A stretch of 58,730 nucleotides of DNA. Origin: Azohydromonas australica DSM 1124. GTDB taxonomy: Bacteria; Pseudomonadota; Gammaproteobacteria; Burkholderiales; Burkholderiaceae_C. The translations under genes and the position numbers were made by a program. Below, piece after piece: positions 1 to 9,400 of this stretch (positions are counted from its first letter, which is position 1; every line of letters starts with the position of its first letter). The stretch lies in NCBI RefSeq assembly GCF_000430725.1, contig NZ_AUMO01000067.1, forward strand, positions 1 through 58,730, given 5' to 3'. Below the pieces are notes generated by a model that was given only the letters and a program-made list of their open reading frames with translations, was not told the DNA's origin and did no database searches.

Positions 1-428
1 GTTTTTTTGAGTGTGCGGCGCACGGTTTCCCGGGAGATGGCGTCCACGACGTGCAACTCGATGAGGCGCTGCTTGAGCAGCAGCAGGCTCCAGCGCTCCT
101 GCCCCTGGGGCGGCTCGCTGCAAGCCAGCGCAATGAGTTGCGCCTCGCCTGCGCCATCGAGCGTGCGGGCCTTGCGATGCGCCTGGGGCCGGCGGAACAC
201 CGCGGCCTGCCAGCCTTCTTCAGCGCAGTGCCGGCGAACTCGGCGAACCGTCGCCACGCAACTGCGTAACTGCTCGGCAATGGCCGCATCCGTGGCCCCA
301 TCGGCCGAGCGCAGCAGGATGCGAGCGTGCAGTCGCTCCCGAGTCGAGCGCCGGTACGAGCGAGCCACGCGCTCCACCGCCGAGCGGTCCTCGGCACTGA
401 GTTCCACCGGATGCTGCTTGGCCGACAT
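1..428 (-). CDS. IS630-family transposase, N-terminal part, cut by window edge
   Basis: Reading the minus strand from the ATG at 428 gives an uninterrupted frame that runs off the left edge (about 142 residues visible). It begins MSAKQHPVELSAEDRSAVER and continues with two helix-turn-helix-like segments (around ATDAAIAEQL and later DAISRETVRRTLKK), the usual N-terminal DNA-binding half (orfA region) of IS630/Tc1-type transposases. A purine-rich ribosome binding site (GGGAGA) sits six bases before the ATG. The catalytic DDE part would lie outside the window, so it is unknown whether the element is intact. The plus-strand frame covering the same bases (7-507) has shadow-like Arg/Ser-rich composition and was rejected. 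Confidence 0.75.
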   Translation of the reverse strand, partial: MSAKQHPVELSAEDRSAVERVARSYRRSTRERLHARILLRSADGATDAAIAEQLRSCVATVRRVRRHCAEEGWQAAVFRRPQAHRKARTLDGAGEAQLIALACSEPPQGQERWSLLLLKQRLIELHVVDAISRETVRRTLKK

Positions 429-773
429 GACTGTCTCCCGCTTGCCTGACCCGGGTCAGACCCTTCTCCGCAGCAAACGTTTCATTGCTACGGCGGCGGA
501 GCACTAGACAGCAGGCAGCCCCGCGACGAACACGTGAACTGTCGGTACCCAATCCACGCATATCAGCATGATCAACCGTCGCTTTGCAGCACCAGGCTCC
601 GCCGTATTCCCGTTCCGGCCGTTACCCCATCAACCATCCGTCGGCATGGCGGAGGGACCGGTGTGGCCTCTTGACAGAATCAAGCCATATCAGAATCAAG
701 CCATATCAAATCTGGCCCTTGCTGGCGGTTTCAACTAAGTTTGATCCTCGATGTGCGGTCGCAGGGGGTCTAC
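429..773. other. Non-coding gap between IS fragments, with 14-bp palindrome
   Basis: No convincing gene was found here. A perfect 14-bp palindrome (CTGACCCGGGTCAG, 446-459) lies 18 bases upstream of the IS630 transposase start and could be an operator or part of the element end. The rest looks like the outer end of the IS630 element followed by unrelated flanking sequence. Confidence 0.4.
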
Positions 774-1316
774 ATGACCAAGCGCCAGAGGATCGGAGCC
801 CGCGGCGTCGTCGGCGCAGCAGGTGTGCCACAAGCCGTGGGCCTCTCCAGTTGGGCACCGGTGGACGAGGCGGCGCTGTCGCCACAGCGGCGCGAGCAGT
901 TCCTGATGCGCAAGCGCGCCATCGAGCTGTACCTGGACGGGGCCAGCGACCAGACGCTGCAGCAGGCCACTGGGTTGAAGCGGCGCAACGTGTACCGCCT
1001 CATCGTCGAGCGCTGCCTGAGGCAGGCCGAGGACGGCACCGTGCTGGGCTGGCGAGGCGCGCTGCCGTTCCTGCGTGTCAAGGGCTACACCCGCCACGCA
1101 CCACTGAAGGTCGGACGCTGGGGCGGGGGAGCCGTCGGCGCGCTGCAGTGGATCTTCGCCTCGCCCAAGGGCCAGCCCACCGCTGGCAGCCTGCAGCCGC
1201 GCGCTGAAAAGCCTGCCGCACCTCGGACACCGCGTCAACGTGGTGCAGCAGGACGCTTACTGAACCGGAGTCCAATCCGTTGTAGGTATCGCGCGCGCAC
1301 TAGCGCAACGTGTTGA
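774..1316 (+). pseudogene. Truncated N-terminus of an integrase/transposase-type protein
   Basis: The frame from the ATG at 774 begins MTKRQRIGARGVVGAAGVPQ and carries a natural-looking helical DNA-binding segment (RKRAIELYLDGASDQTLQQA, then GLKRRNVYRLIVERCL). This resembles the N-terminal region of large rve/Mu-type transposases found on betaproteobacterial elements. After about position 1190 the translation becomes Arg/Pro-rich and shadow-like, and stops at 1316 far short of a catalytic core, so I read it as a remnant broken near 1170-1200. Upstream in-frame start at 741 is possible but adds no recognisable sequence. The family call is tentative; the truncation is the firmer part. Confidence 0.45.
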
Positions 1317-1434
1317 TGGTGCAGCCGGGGCCTTTGCACTCACGCCTTCGCCGGTGTGGACCCGACAACGTCCATGGCCACGAGCCTGTCGTTCACGGTG
1401 CCAAGCTGCTGCAGCAGATCGGTGACGCGCTCCG

Positions 1435-1708
1435 CTAACTCGTCCGGCTGTCCTTGCCACCCCTGCGCAGACCGCTGCACCTAGACAGCCTGCTCCAGCG
1501 CGAATGGCGGGTGAGCACGATGCGGAAATCTCCGGAGCGCTTGGGCAAGTCGCGCCAGAAGAAGCCGGCGCGGGGGTAGCGGTAGAGCACCGCGTCGACG
1601 CACAGGAAGTTATCGCGGGCCGTCACGCCTACATGGCCCTAGCGCCAGGGCAGGAAAGTCCTTGATGCGTTCCCATTGGTCGTCCCTGAGCGCGTCGCGC
1701 CGTGTCAT
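1435..1708 (-). pseudogene. Degenerate IS5-family (IS427-like) transposase orfA remnant
   Basis: From an ATG at 1708 the minus strand reads MTRRDALRDDQWERIKDF, the typical opening of the IS5/IS427 DUF4096 orfA. It then loses frame near 1655 and resumes from 1626 as MTARDNFLCVDAVLYRYPRA followed by FFWRDLPKRSGDFR and RHSRWS, again typical of the family. At least one frameshift and premature stops separate the two pieces, and no catalytic orfB follows. It is IS debris. Confidence 0.65.
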
Positions 1709-2184
1709 CGTTCTTCTTCAACCATTCAATACAGGCGCAATGATCCGTTAGTTGATGACTGGCCCTAATAGATGTGCTTTCCCGATCGTCAGCACTAATC
1801 TGGCTCGCACAGGCTTGTGGTCAATCTTAAAACGGTGGGTGGTTAGCTGCACCATGAGCCTCTAACCGCATCTCTACGTGCAACCTCTGCACTAGACATG
1901 CCTCTCTTGTCTAGCCTCAAACCGCCATAGGTAAAAAAACCATGGACATCTGTCTCACAACGTTGTCCAGTAGGACAGATCGTCTACACCACAATGATCA
2001 ACTCTGTTGCCCTTGCATCATATCGCAACCCATCAGGCTAGCCAACACCGCGTCTAGACAGCAATAGACAACTCCTTCCTTCTAAACGTCACCAGTCAAC
2101 TTAGGCAACTTTGTGTCGCGGCATTGACATGAAATAGATCTGTAATGAAAGTTTGACTAATTTTTCCAAACAATTGGAGGCACC
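1709..2184. other. AT-rich non-coding leader upstream of the VMAP operon
   Basis: This 476-base stretch has no plausible gene and is clearly more AT-rich than the IS debris before it. It carries several inverted repeats and repeated TAGACA/TGTCTA motifs, annotated separately, and ends with a good ribosome binding site (GGAGG, about 2175-2180) for the hydrolase gene. A TTGACA hexamer lies at 2124-2129, but no convincing -10 box at the right spacing was found. It probably holds the promoter of the operon. Confidence 0.5.
1892..1914. repeat. Inverted repeat CTAGACA-N9-TGTCTAG
   Basis: A perfect 7-bp inverted repeat (1892-1898 and 1908-1914) with a 9-base spacer. The same word recurs directly at 2054-2060 (CTAGACA) and as TAGACA at 2065-2070, and a second inverted repeat (TGTCC-N4-GGACA) lies at 1964-1977. 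The group lies upstream of the VMAP operon and could be operator sites; no regulator gene is adjacent. Confidence 0.4.
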
Positions 2185-3390
2185 ATGGTCACTCTACTTT
2201 TTGTTCATGGAACCGGAGTTCGAGGAAGCGACTACGATATTTGTTTCGCTGCTATGCAGAAGCAGGTCAAAAACTTTCTACCTGACGTTGCTCTGGAAGC
2301 ATGCTTGTGGGGAGACAGCATTGGCGCCAAGCTTCTCAGTAATGGCGCCTCAATCCCTTCCTACGATTCAAATTCTCCTGAGCGGCACCTCGGCAAGCGA
2401 GAAGTTTTGAACCGAGAGGAGGTCAGATGGAAAATTCTATACAAAGACCCTCTGTACGAAATGCGCACGCTTGCTGCACTTAATACAGGCGATAACAATG
2501 ATGACTTTGCGATATCACCATTTACTAAAAAACCGTCAGCAGACATGATCCGCCGGCTTAAAGAATTTGAATTTTCGCCGCAAGTGACTGAAGAGCTATT
2601 CCGTGCATGCCATGATATTACGATATTACGAGCAGGGGCGCTAAAGCTTTTGACTGAAAGCCATATTTTTCCAGAAGTATTGGACTCGCCAGCCCTTGCG
2701 GACACCGTTACGCGTCGAATGAATGTAGCGCGCGCCTTCGTGGCAGCTTGGATGAGCGTCGCGCACACCGCCAACCTACCAGTTCTCTCGGGCGTATTGC
2801 GCGATCATATGTATGCGGATTTGGTGCTGGAACTTGGAGGCGCGCCAAAAGGTATAAAAGATTTACTGTCGGATGCTTTTGTGGGACTAAGTGCACACAT
2901 TGGCACGTATATCGCGCGGCGCCAGCGCAGTGCTCTGACAGACGCAACGTTCCCAATGGCGGCTGACATCCTTGCCTACCAAGCACGAGGGCATTTGATA
3001 AGGGACTTTATCGCTGCCCGTCTTAAGCAATGCAAACCTCCCGTTTACATTCTGGCCCACAGCTTGGGCGGCATTGCGGCATTTGAACTCTTGGCGCAAG
3101 GGCCCGACACGTTGGCAGAAGGTTTAATCACTGCTGGCTCACAAGCCCCTTTCCTATACGAGCTTGATGCGCTTGCGACGATCCGACACGGCAGCCCCTT
3201 GCCTGATCACTTTCCAAAATGGTTAAACTTTTATTATATAAATGATTTTCTTAGCTATATCGGGGCCGGCATTTTCACTAAACGCGTTATAGATATTGAG
3301 CTTAAAACAGGGCAACCTTTTCCTCAAAGTCACAGCGCGTACTGGACTGATGCCACGCTGTGGCGAGAAATACGCGCATTTATTCCATGA
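2185..3390 (+). CDS. Alpha/beta hydrolase (lipase-like), probable effector of the VMAP system
   Basis: This 401-residue protein opens with a beta strand and an oxyanion-type motif (VTLLFVHGTGVRG, residues 2-14) and carries a nucleophile elbow AHSLGG with the catalytic Ser near residue 293. A candidate acid lies in YINDFLSYIG (about 350-355) and a candidate His in QSHSAYW near the C-terminus (about 383). This is the layout of an alpha/beta hydrolase, cytoplasmic because no signal peptide is visible. A GGAGG site precedes the ATG at 2185. The stop overlaps the next start by ATGA (3387-3390), so it is translationally coupled to the caspase-VMAP gene. By analogy with other conflict systems it may attack lipid or another ester on activation; that role is inference. 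Confidence 0.75.
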   Translation: MVTLLFVHGTGVRGSDYDICFAAMQKQVKNFLPDVALEACLWGDSIGAKLLSNGASIPSYDSNSPERHLGKREVLNREEVRWKILYKDPLYEMRTLAALNTGDNNDDFAISPFTKKPSADMIRRLKEFEFSPQVTEELFRACHDITILRAGALKLLTESHIFPEVLDSPALADTVTRRMNVARAFVAAWMSVAHTANLPVLSGVLRDHMYADLVLELGGAPKGIKDLLSDAFVGLSAHIGTYIARRQRSALTDATFPMAADILAYQARGHLIRDFIAARLKQCKPPVYILAHSLGGIAAFELLAQGPDTLAEGLITAGSQAPFLYELDALATIRHGSPLPDHFPKWLNFYYINDFLSYIGAGIFTKRVIDIELKTGQPFPQSHSAYWTDATLWREIRAFIP

Positions 3391-5438
3391 AACCAATTTG
3401 TGATCCCAGCCGTGCTTTTGTCGTCATTGTTGGCGTCGAAGCCAGTCGGCTTTTTGATCTGGACCCACTAATCGGACCAACAGCTGATGCTATTCGGTGC
3501 TTTGAATGGGCTGTGCAGCAAAAAGTGCAAATCTCGAGAATTCGAATGTTTATATCTGCCAAGGAAAAAAGCGAATTACTATTGAAAGGATGGCAAACTA
3601 AATACCCTGGCTGCCGAACGGAAGAAGCAACTGAACAGTTAATAGGCCAATTTATTGCGCAGGAACTGCCAACGCAGGCAAAGGCTGGTGAAGACGCACT
3701 GCTGCTTCTAATGTGGAGCGGGCACGGACTCATCGACCAGCGTAGCGCTGCACGTACACGTAGATTATTCTTTTCCGACGCAACGCCACTACGCCCCCTG
3801 AATCTTGAAGTGCTGTCGCTGCTGACGACGTTAAAAGGTCAACGGTACGCAGGCTTCACACAGCAAATAATCATGGTGGATGCATGCGCGACCTTTTCAG
3901 GGCGACTGTTCGGAGGCAATGGTGTTGGAAATTCCACCAATCTTGGAGCAAGTACCCCTGCTAGTGGAATCAACCAATGGGTAATGCTAGGTGCTTCGCC
4001 GGGTCAATTAGCCCAAACTGAAGCCTCGGCAGAAACTATTATGGGTGACGCGACCGCTGGAGCTTCGAAGTTTACCAACCGCTTGTTTCGCGAACTGGAC
4101 GCCGATAAAGCTCAGCAGTGGCCGGATTTTCATGCTGCTTTTACTCGTACGCAAACAAGCTTTCGCGACGAAGATCAACTACCGGTCAGTTGGGCACATG
4201 GAACGGGCGATGACACATTATCAGACGATGGCTTGGTCGTGTTAGGCACCAGCAATACGACGCGGTTGGCGCGTGCTGTTTTGGAAGCAAAAGTGGAAAG
4301 CCTAGTTTTAGAGAAATGCTTCATTGCGGCATTGAAGCCAGCGCCACTGGCAGAGTCCCATCGACAAGCAATGCGTGACGGATTGTTCGCAATGATTGAA
4401 TTGTTAAATGATGCTGCGCAACCGAGTGAAGGCATGAACGCTATGCAGCGATTTGCGGCACAAGTTGTTTTTCATGCGGGGGAACTGCCTAGCGCTGAGG
4501 TGCTCACATGGCTAAAGCGTGGTGTAAACGAAATAGAACTACATCGCTATCGCAGTTTGTTTAATCCTTCCGAAACATCATCTGCCAACGCGTGCTGTTT
4601 TCTGTTGATAGATGAACATCCAAACGCAATCCGCTCAGATGCAGTTGACTTGCAAGCTTGGTTGTTCATCCGCAAGGACCCTCTGCCGATTCTGCTAACA
4701 GACGACGAGAGTCCATTAACAGTTGATGATGACATGAGTCGCGCAGAGGCTTTAGGAACGTTGCTCGGCAGTGCATTTGCTGAGGCCCTACACCAAGGGA
4801 TCACCATGCCTGCAATGGTGGTCGAGTTTGCCTTGCCTCTAGAGCGAATTGATGACGACGTTGAAAAGCAGCGAATAACTGACGGCGCAGGGGGTGGCCG
4901 AATTGGGCGCCGTTATCCTGTTGTCCGCCGCTTGTCGGATCGCCTAAGACAAGCAAGTATGGCGCGCACGAAGACCGGGAAACTCGCCCTGCCGCTGTTA
5001 TTCCGCTGGATCAAGGCGGCGGAAAAACTACGGCAACGATTTGAGCAGCATGGTCTTCAAGTAGTATGGATGAGTCCGGACGACGTCATGGATGACATGA
5101 TTGATCGTGAACTTGCAAAGCACCCCCTTGGTTCCTGCATTGGGTTGAGGACAGCAGCCGCCGACCGTTGTCTTAGTCAACTCGCGAGGAAAAGCCTGCA
5201 AAGTGGCGCTTTGCCTTTTGCCTGTTGGTCGCATGAGGTCTGGACCGAAGAAGATACAAAACTGTTCGAAGGCGACATGAGAAATTGTCCCGATTATGCG
5301 GCGCTGCTGAAAATTTTTGATTTGAAAAGAGAAGCTGGCTTTTCCGGTCATCCCTCCACCAAGCTTGCCATCCTTTGGGACGATCCTGCCCGCAATCCCT
5401 ACATCGAGCAACTGAGACCCCGGGGAACATCAATATGA
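3387..5438 (+). CDS. Caspase-like protease fused to a VMAP-type C-terminal domain
   Basis: A 683-residue protein. I chose the ATG at 3387, which overlaps the hydrolase stop by four bases, over a GTG at 3360. The first 250 residues form a caspase-like (C14) domain: beta strand AFVVIVGVEASRLFDLDPL, catalytic His in MWSGHG (His113) and catalytic Cys in IIMVDACAT (Cys167). The C-terminal part, with a conserved-looking GSCIGLRTAAADR segment, a CWSHEVW segment and the ending KLAILWDDPARNPYIEQLRP, matches the pattern of the VMAP-C domain of vWA-MoxR-associated proteins. Known VMAP proteins couple an effector domain to a sensor or regulatory complex of MoxR and vWA proteins, and both are encoded directly downstream. 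The likely role is a protease released on infection or stress; the target is unknown. Confidence 0.8.
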   Translation: MKPICDPSRAFVVIVGVEASRLFDLDPLIGPTADAIRCFEWAVQQKVQISRIRMFISAKEKSELLLKGWQTKYPGCRTEEATEQLIGQFIAQELPTQAKAGEDALLLLMWSGHGLIDQRSAARTRRLFFSDATPLRPLNLEVLSLLTTLKGQRYAGFTQQIIMVDACATFSGRLFGGNGVGNSTNLGASTPASGINQWVMLGASPGQLAQTEASAETIMGDATAGASKFTNRLFRELDADKAQQWPDFHAAFTRTQTSFRDEDQLPVSWAHGTGDDTLSDDGLVVLGTSNTTRLARAVLEAKVESLVLEKCFIAALKPAPLAESHRQAMRDGLFAMIELLNDAAQPSEGMNAMQRFAAQVVFHAGELPSAEVLTWLKRGVNEIELHRYRSLFNPSETSSANACCFLLIDEHPNAIRSDAVDLQAWLFIRKDPLPILLTDDESPLTVDDDMSRAEALGTLLGSAFAEALHQGITMPAMVVEFALPLERIDDDVEKQRITDGAGGGRIGRRYPVVRRLSDRLRQASMARTKTGKLALPLLFRWIKAAEKLRQRFEQHGLQVVWMSPDDVMDDMIDRELAKHPLGSCIGLRTAAADRCLSQLARKSLQSGALPFACWSHEVWTEEDTKLFEGDMRNCPDYAALLKIFDLKREAGFSGHPSTKLAILWDDPARNPYIEQLRPRGTSI

Positions 5439-6460
5439 AAGATTGGAAAATTTTCCTAGGTAACCGTGCGCCTCATGATGGCATCATGCAACTAGACCCG
5501 CCACCTCCTTGGAGGCCTTTCCGAGTCGATGATGTCGCTCGTGAAAGGGTTATCCCCGCGCCGGACAAACTCTCACCCACAGTACAACAGCGTGGGAGCA
5601 CATTCCAGTGTCCTCCGCAGGCTTTGGATATTGTCAATGCTGCTCTTTACTTAAGGAGACCGATACTGGTCACTGGAAAACCTGGCAGCGGAAAGTCTTC
5701 GTTAATTGACGCAGTAGCCTATGAGCTGAAGCTTGGTGAGCCACTGCGGTGGGCTGTTACATCGCGGAGCACGTTGAAGGAGGCACTCTATGTTTATGAC
5801 GCAGTCGGCCGACTTCAGGAGCAGCAACGGGAAAAAACACTAGACCATAACATTGCCGACGGTCTACCAATTGCAGAATTTTTACGTTTAGGTCCTCTTG
5901 GGACTGCGCTTTTGCCAACAGATCGCCCGCGCGCATTGCTTATTGATGAAATTGACAAGGCCGATCTCGACCTGCCCAACGATTTGCTTAATATTTTGGA
6001 GGAGGGAGAGTTTGAAATTCCAGAACTGGCCCGGCTAAGAGATAAAACAAAAATTGTCGAGGTTCGTATACACCGCGGCACTGATGGTGAAACTTACCCG
6101 GTCCCTGATGGCACGGTAAGAATGAAGCAGTTCCCATTTGTTGTATTTACCAGCAACGGCGAACGTGATTTTCCACCCGCTTTTCTGCGCCGTTGCCTGC
6201 GGCTTGATATGCCTGACCCTTGCGCCGACGTCGATCGCTTAACCGCTATTGTGCAAGCCCATCTGAGTCAATATTTTACCGAACCGGCCTTTCAGGCTTC
6301 TGTGAAGCAGCGCATTGATGAGTTTATCGAACGAGCGGCAAAGGAAACGTTGGCCACCGATCAACTACTTAATGCAATATTTTTAGTAATCGGCAAGCAT
6401 GGAGTTCTAGAGGAGGAGCAAAACGCGTTGGTAAGGGCAGTCACCCGCGCATTAAAGTAA
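5435..6460 (+). CDS. MoxR-type AAA+ ATPase of the VMAP system
   Basis: The ATG at 5435 overlaps the caspase-VMAP stop (ATGA) and gives 341 residues. Walker A is VTGKPGSGKSSL (about residues 79-90), Walker B is ALLIDEIDKADLDLPNDLL (about 166-184), and a sensor-1/arginine-finger region reads FVVFTSNGERDFPPAFLRRC (about 234-253). The order and spacing match MoxR AAA+ ATPases, which form hexameric rings and work with vWA partners. Between the upstream caspase-VMAP protein and the downstream vWA-containing giant protein it supplies the third component of a ternary vWA-MoxR-VMAP conflict system. It is cytoplasmic, with no membrane segment. No key residue appears to be missing. Confidence 0.9.
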   Translation: MKDWKIFLGNRAPHDGIMQLDPPPPWRPFRVDDVARERVIPAPDKLSPTVQQRGSTFQCPPQALDIVNAALYLRRPILVTGKPGSGKSSLIDAVAYELKLGEPLRWAVTSRSTLKEALYVYDAVGRLQEQQREKTLDHNIADGLPIAEFLRLGPLGTALLPTDRPRALLIDEIDKADLDLPNDLLNILEEGEFEIPELARLRDKTKIVEVRIHRGTDGETYPVPDGTVRMKQFPFVVFTSNGERDFPPAFLRRCLRLDMPDPCADVDRLTAIVQAHLSQYFTEPAFQASVKQRIDEFIERAAKETLATDQLLNAIFLVIGKHGVLEEEQNALVRAVTRALK

Positions 6461-9400
6461 GTGGCAAAGCAGGCAATCATGGCAGAGGTGCGATCTCTTA
6501 TCCAAGCGCTACAAGCTGTTCCGCTTGTCGAGGACGTTGTGCAATTACTAGATGCATTATGGCTGGCGCAGTATTTTCCGACGCAACACGAGCATAGGGT
6601 GTCGAAGCTACAGCATTTCCTTCCTGATGCCGAACGCTCCACTTGGTCGCCTTCTGTTGGCTCCTCGTCCAACGCTGCAGCTCGTTTGCCCGAGCCAAAA
6701 ATTACGGTTGAGTTGCCTTCAAACGCTTCTCAAACTCAGCGCGGTTTTTATGCATCTGGCGGGAACGATTCATTAGATTTGGTAGAACGAAAAGCGCGAG
6801 TGGTTCAGGTTGCCGGGGTGCCAGCGCTGCGTGACGCTCACTTAATGGCGCGCGCACTTCGTCCATTGGGCAAGCGTCGCCTGTCGCAATGGAATACGCA
6901 GCTTGATGAAGAAACGACGGTAGATCGTTTTGCTCAAGCTGGGGTGTTGATTCCTTATTTCCGTCCTGAACGTGAACGCTTCTTTGACGCTTTGCTTTTA
7001 GTGGAGGATAGCCCAACAATGCCGTTATGGTACAGCGTCACAGATGAGATTGAAGCAATGTTCGCCAGGCAAGTAGGGTTCCGCTCCTTCCGGCAGTTTG
7101 TCATGTTTGATGATAGTGGCAGTGTGCAAGTGCGGAGCCGTTCAGGAAATATCAGCAATCCTTTGCACGTGTTGGGAGGGCGTTCGCCACTGGTGCTAAT
7201 TGTCAGCGACGGGACATCTTCGCTCTGGTCCGACGGACGCATGGCGAAAAGTCTCACGGAGCTCGGTTCCCGGGCGTCATTAGCAGTGATTCAGTTGCTG
7301 CCAGAGCGCCTGTGGCCGAATACAGCGCTTGGAAGTACAGAGTGCCGCGTAACAGCGCCTCGCACTGGTGCATGCAATGCTGAACTTCAATGCGAGCATC
7401 CAGATTGGATGGATGCGGAAGTGAGGCATCTCGTGTTGCCCGTAGTTGCGTTGCAACCCCGTTCAATGTCCCAGTGGGCGCAGATGCTCATGGCCCGAGC
7501 CGATAAGTATTCGCCTGCCAGCGTAGTGTTCATGGGTCCTTTTGGTGATAACGTTAGAGAAGCAACTGAATCAGAAGATATAGAGGAGTGCACGCCAGAA
7601 CGCCTAGTGGCACTTTTGCGTTCCGTAGCAAGTCCGCGCGTACTTCAAGCAGCAGTTTACTTATCAGCGGCTGCACCGCTGACCTTAGCGGTTATTCGCT
7701 TGGTGCAACGTGTTATGCAACCAAATGCATTTGCAGAAGATCTTCCTCTATTGCTATTGAGTGGACTACTAGTGCAAAAGCATGGAGTGCCCAATCGCTT
7801 CGATGCGCAGGCAAGGAGGGATGATCAAATTGTATTTTACTTCGCGGATGGGGTGCGCGAGTTACTTCAACGTTCGCTATTGAAACACGACGCTCAACGC
7901 GTACGACATGCAGTTTCCCAGTACATCGCTGCACGGTCCGGTATGCCGCTGAGCTTTTCTGCATTACTTGAGGATCCGAAAGGAGATATGGTGTTGCCCC
8001 GGTGGGCAGAACCGTTCGCAACAGTCACACAGCAGTTGAAGAAATTATTTGACGAATCTCAGCATGGCAAGCCCCCAGGGAAGAAGCAAGTCGAAGAAGC
8101 ACAGCTAGCAAATGGCATCACGATTCGCGCAACGATTCGTGGCCTATCAGAACCATCACAGGTTTCCTATTCACCGAACGGACGCCGACTTGCAGTGCGA
8201 CACAGTCACGGAATCGATGTGTTCTCACTGCACGTAGCGACTTGTCCAGTAGGGGCACCACTACGTGAACCGATGCTATTGCGCCAAAAGCAAAACATTT
8301 TATTTGTTAAGGGGTGGGGGCTTGCAAATACTTTTCATGATGACTTCATAACTGCTGCAAAGGGACAATTAGGCATTCTATTTCAATCCGAATGGGAGAC
8401 GCGCTATAGCAGCTTTGTTTATAGCGGAAAAAGTGAAGAGACATCCTTGCAGGCAGCCGCACTGGCAAGATTGGCGATTAAAACGCAATCCATCGTCTGC
8501 TTGATTGGAGGCGCTGATTTCTTTAAATCTCCACTGTCCGAAAGCATAAAGGCTTTACTGCTTCATGCTTCTGACGCCTTCGAAATTAGTTCACCCTTAA
8601 TTCAAGCGATATGCCATGACGACGGAGTAGGGGATGCACAACCGCTATGGGAGTTGCAACTTGCATGGTCACGCACTGTGGCAACCATGCACGGTACGGC
8701 CCACGCTGCCGGTGCAATGATGGCATCAAAATTGCGCGAGTATGGCGGCAATTGGCTTCCCGAAGCAGTTTTCGGCATTCGCACAAAAGGTCTTGCATGG
8801 GTGTTAAATGAAAAAAACTCGTTGTTCATAGCTCCCGACCACGAGCATTTGCTTGTGACTATGGATACGGTGCGCGGCCAATTAGTCGCGGAAGATTTGG
8901 ATATGTTGGCCCAACCATTACCGGTGGATGCCAATGGAAGTTTCAGTCCGTTTGCCATCGAGGCTCACCCGACGCAGAGTATTTTTGCTTGCCTTTGCGA
9001 ATCTTCTGTGCATCTACTGAACTCTTCAATTAATGATTCCAGCACTCACAAGATAGATGGAAAAGGGTTGCCATCGCTTGCATGGAGTCCCGCTGGTGAT
9101 CAATTCGCAATTGCTTGGTCGGATGGACGCTTCTATGTCTATGGAAGTAACGGTTTGCCAGTGAATGTGCTTAAATTTGAATTTATTCACGATAGAGCGC
9201 CGATTATTAGGTGGGATTACTCGGGTACCAAGTTGGCACTGGTTTTGGGAAATTCTGGCAGAGAAGTGGCCATACTTGATGTCGAAAAAGGCTCAAAATC
9301 AAGATATTTTATACTTGATACTTTAATTGAATCGATTTCTTGGTCTCGCGATAATGTTTGGCTAGCTTGCGGCCTTCGAGGTGGCTATACATCGCTATTG

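Noticed and set aside
584..1207. Plus-strand frame of 207 codons
   Set aside because: Arg/Pro-rich frame overlapping the more natural transposase fragment at 774; judged a shadow.
2124..2152. TTGACA as -35 box of a promoter for the VMAP operon
   Set aside because: No acceptable -10 box was found 16-18 bases downstream.
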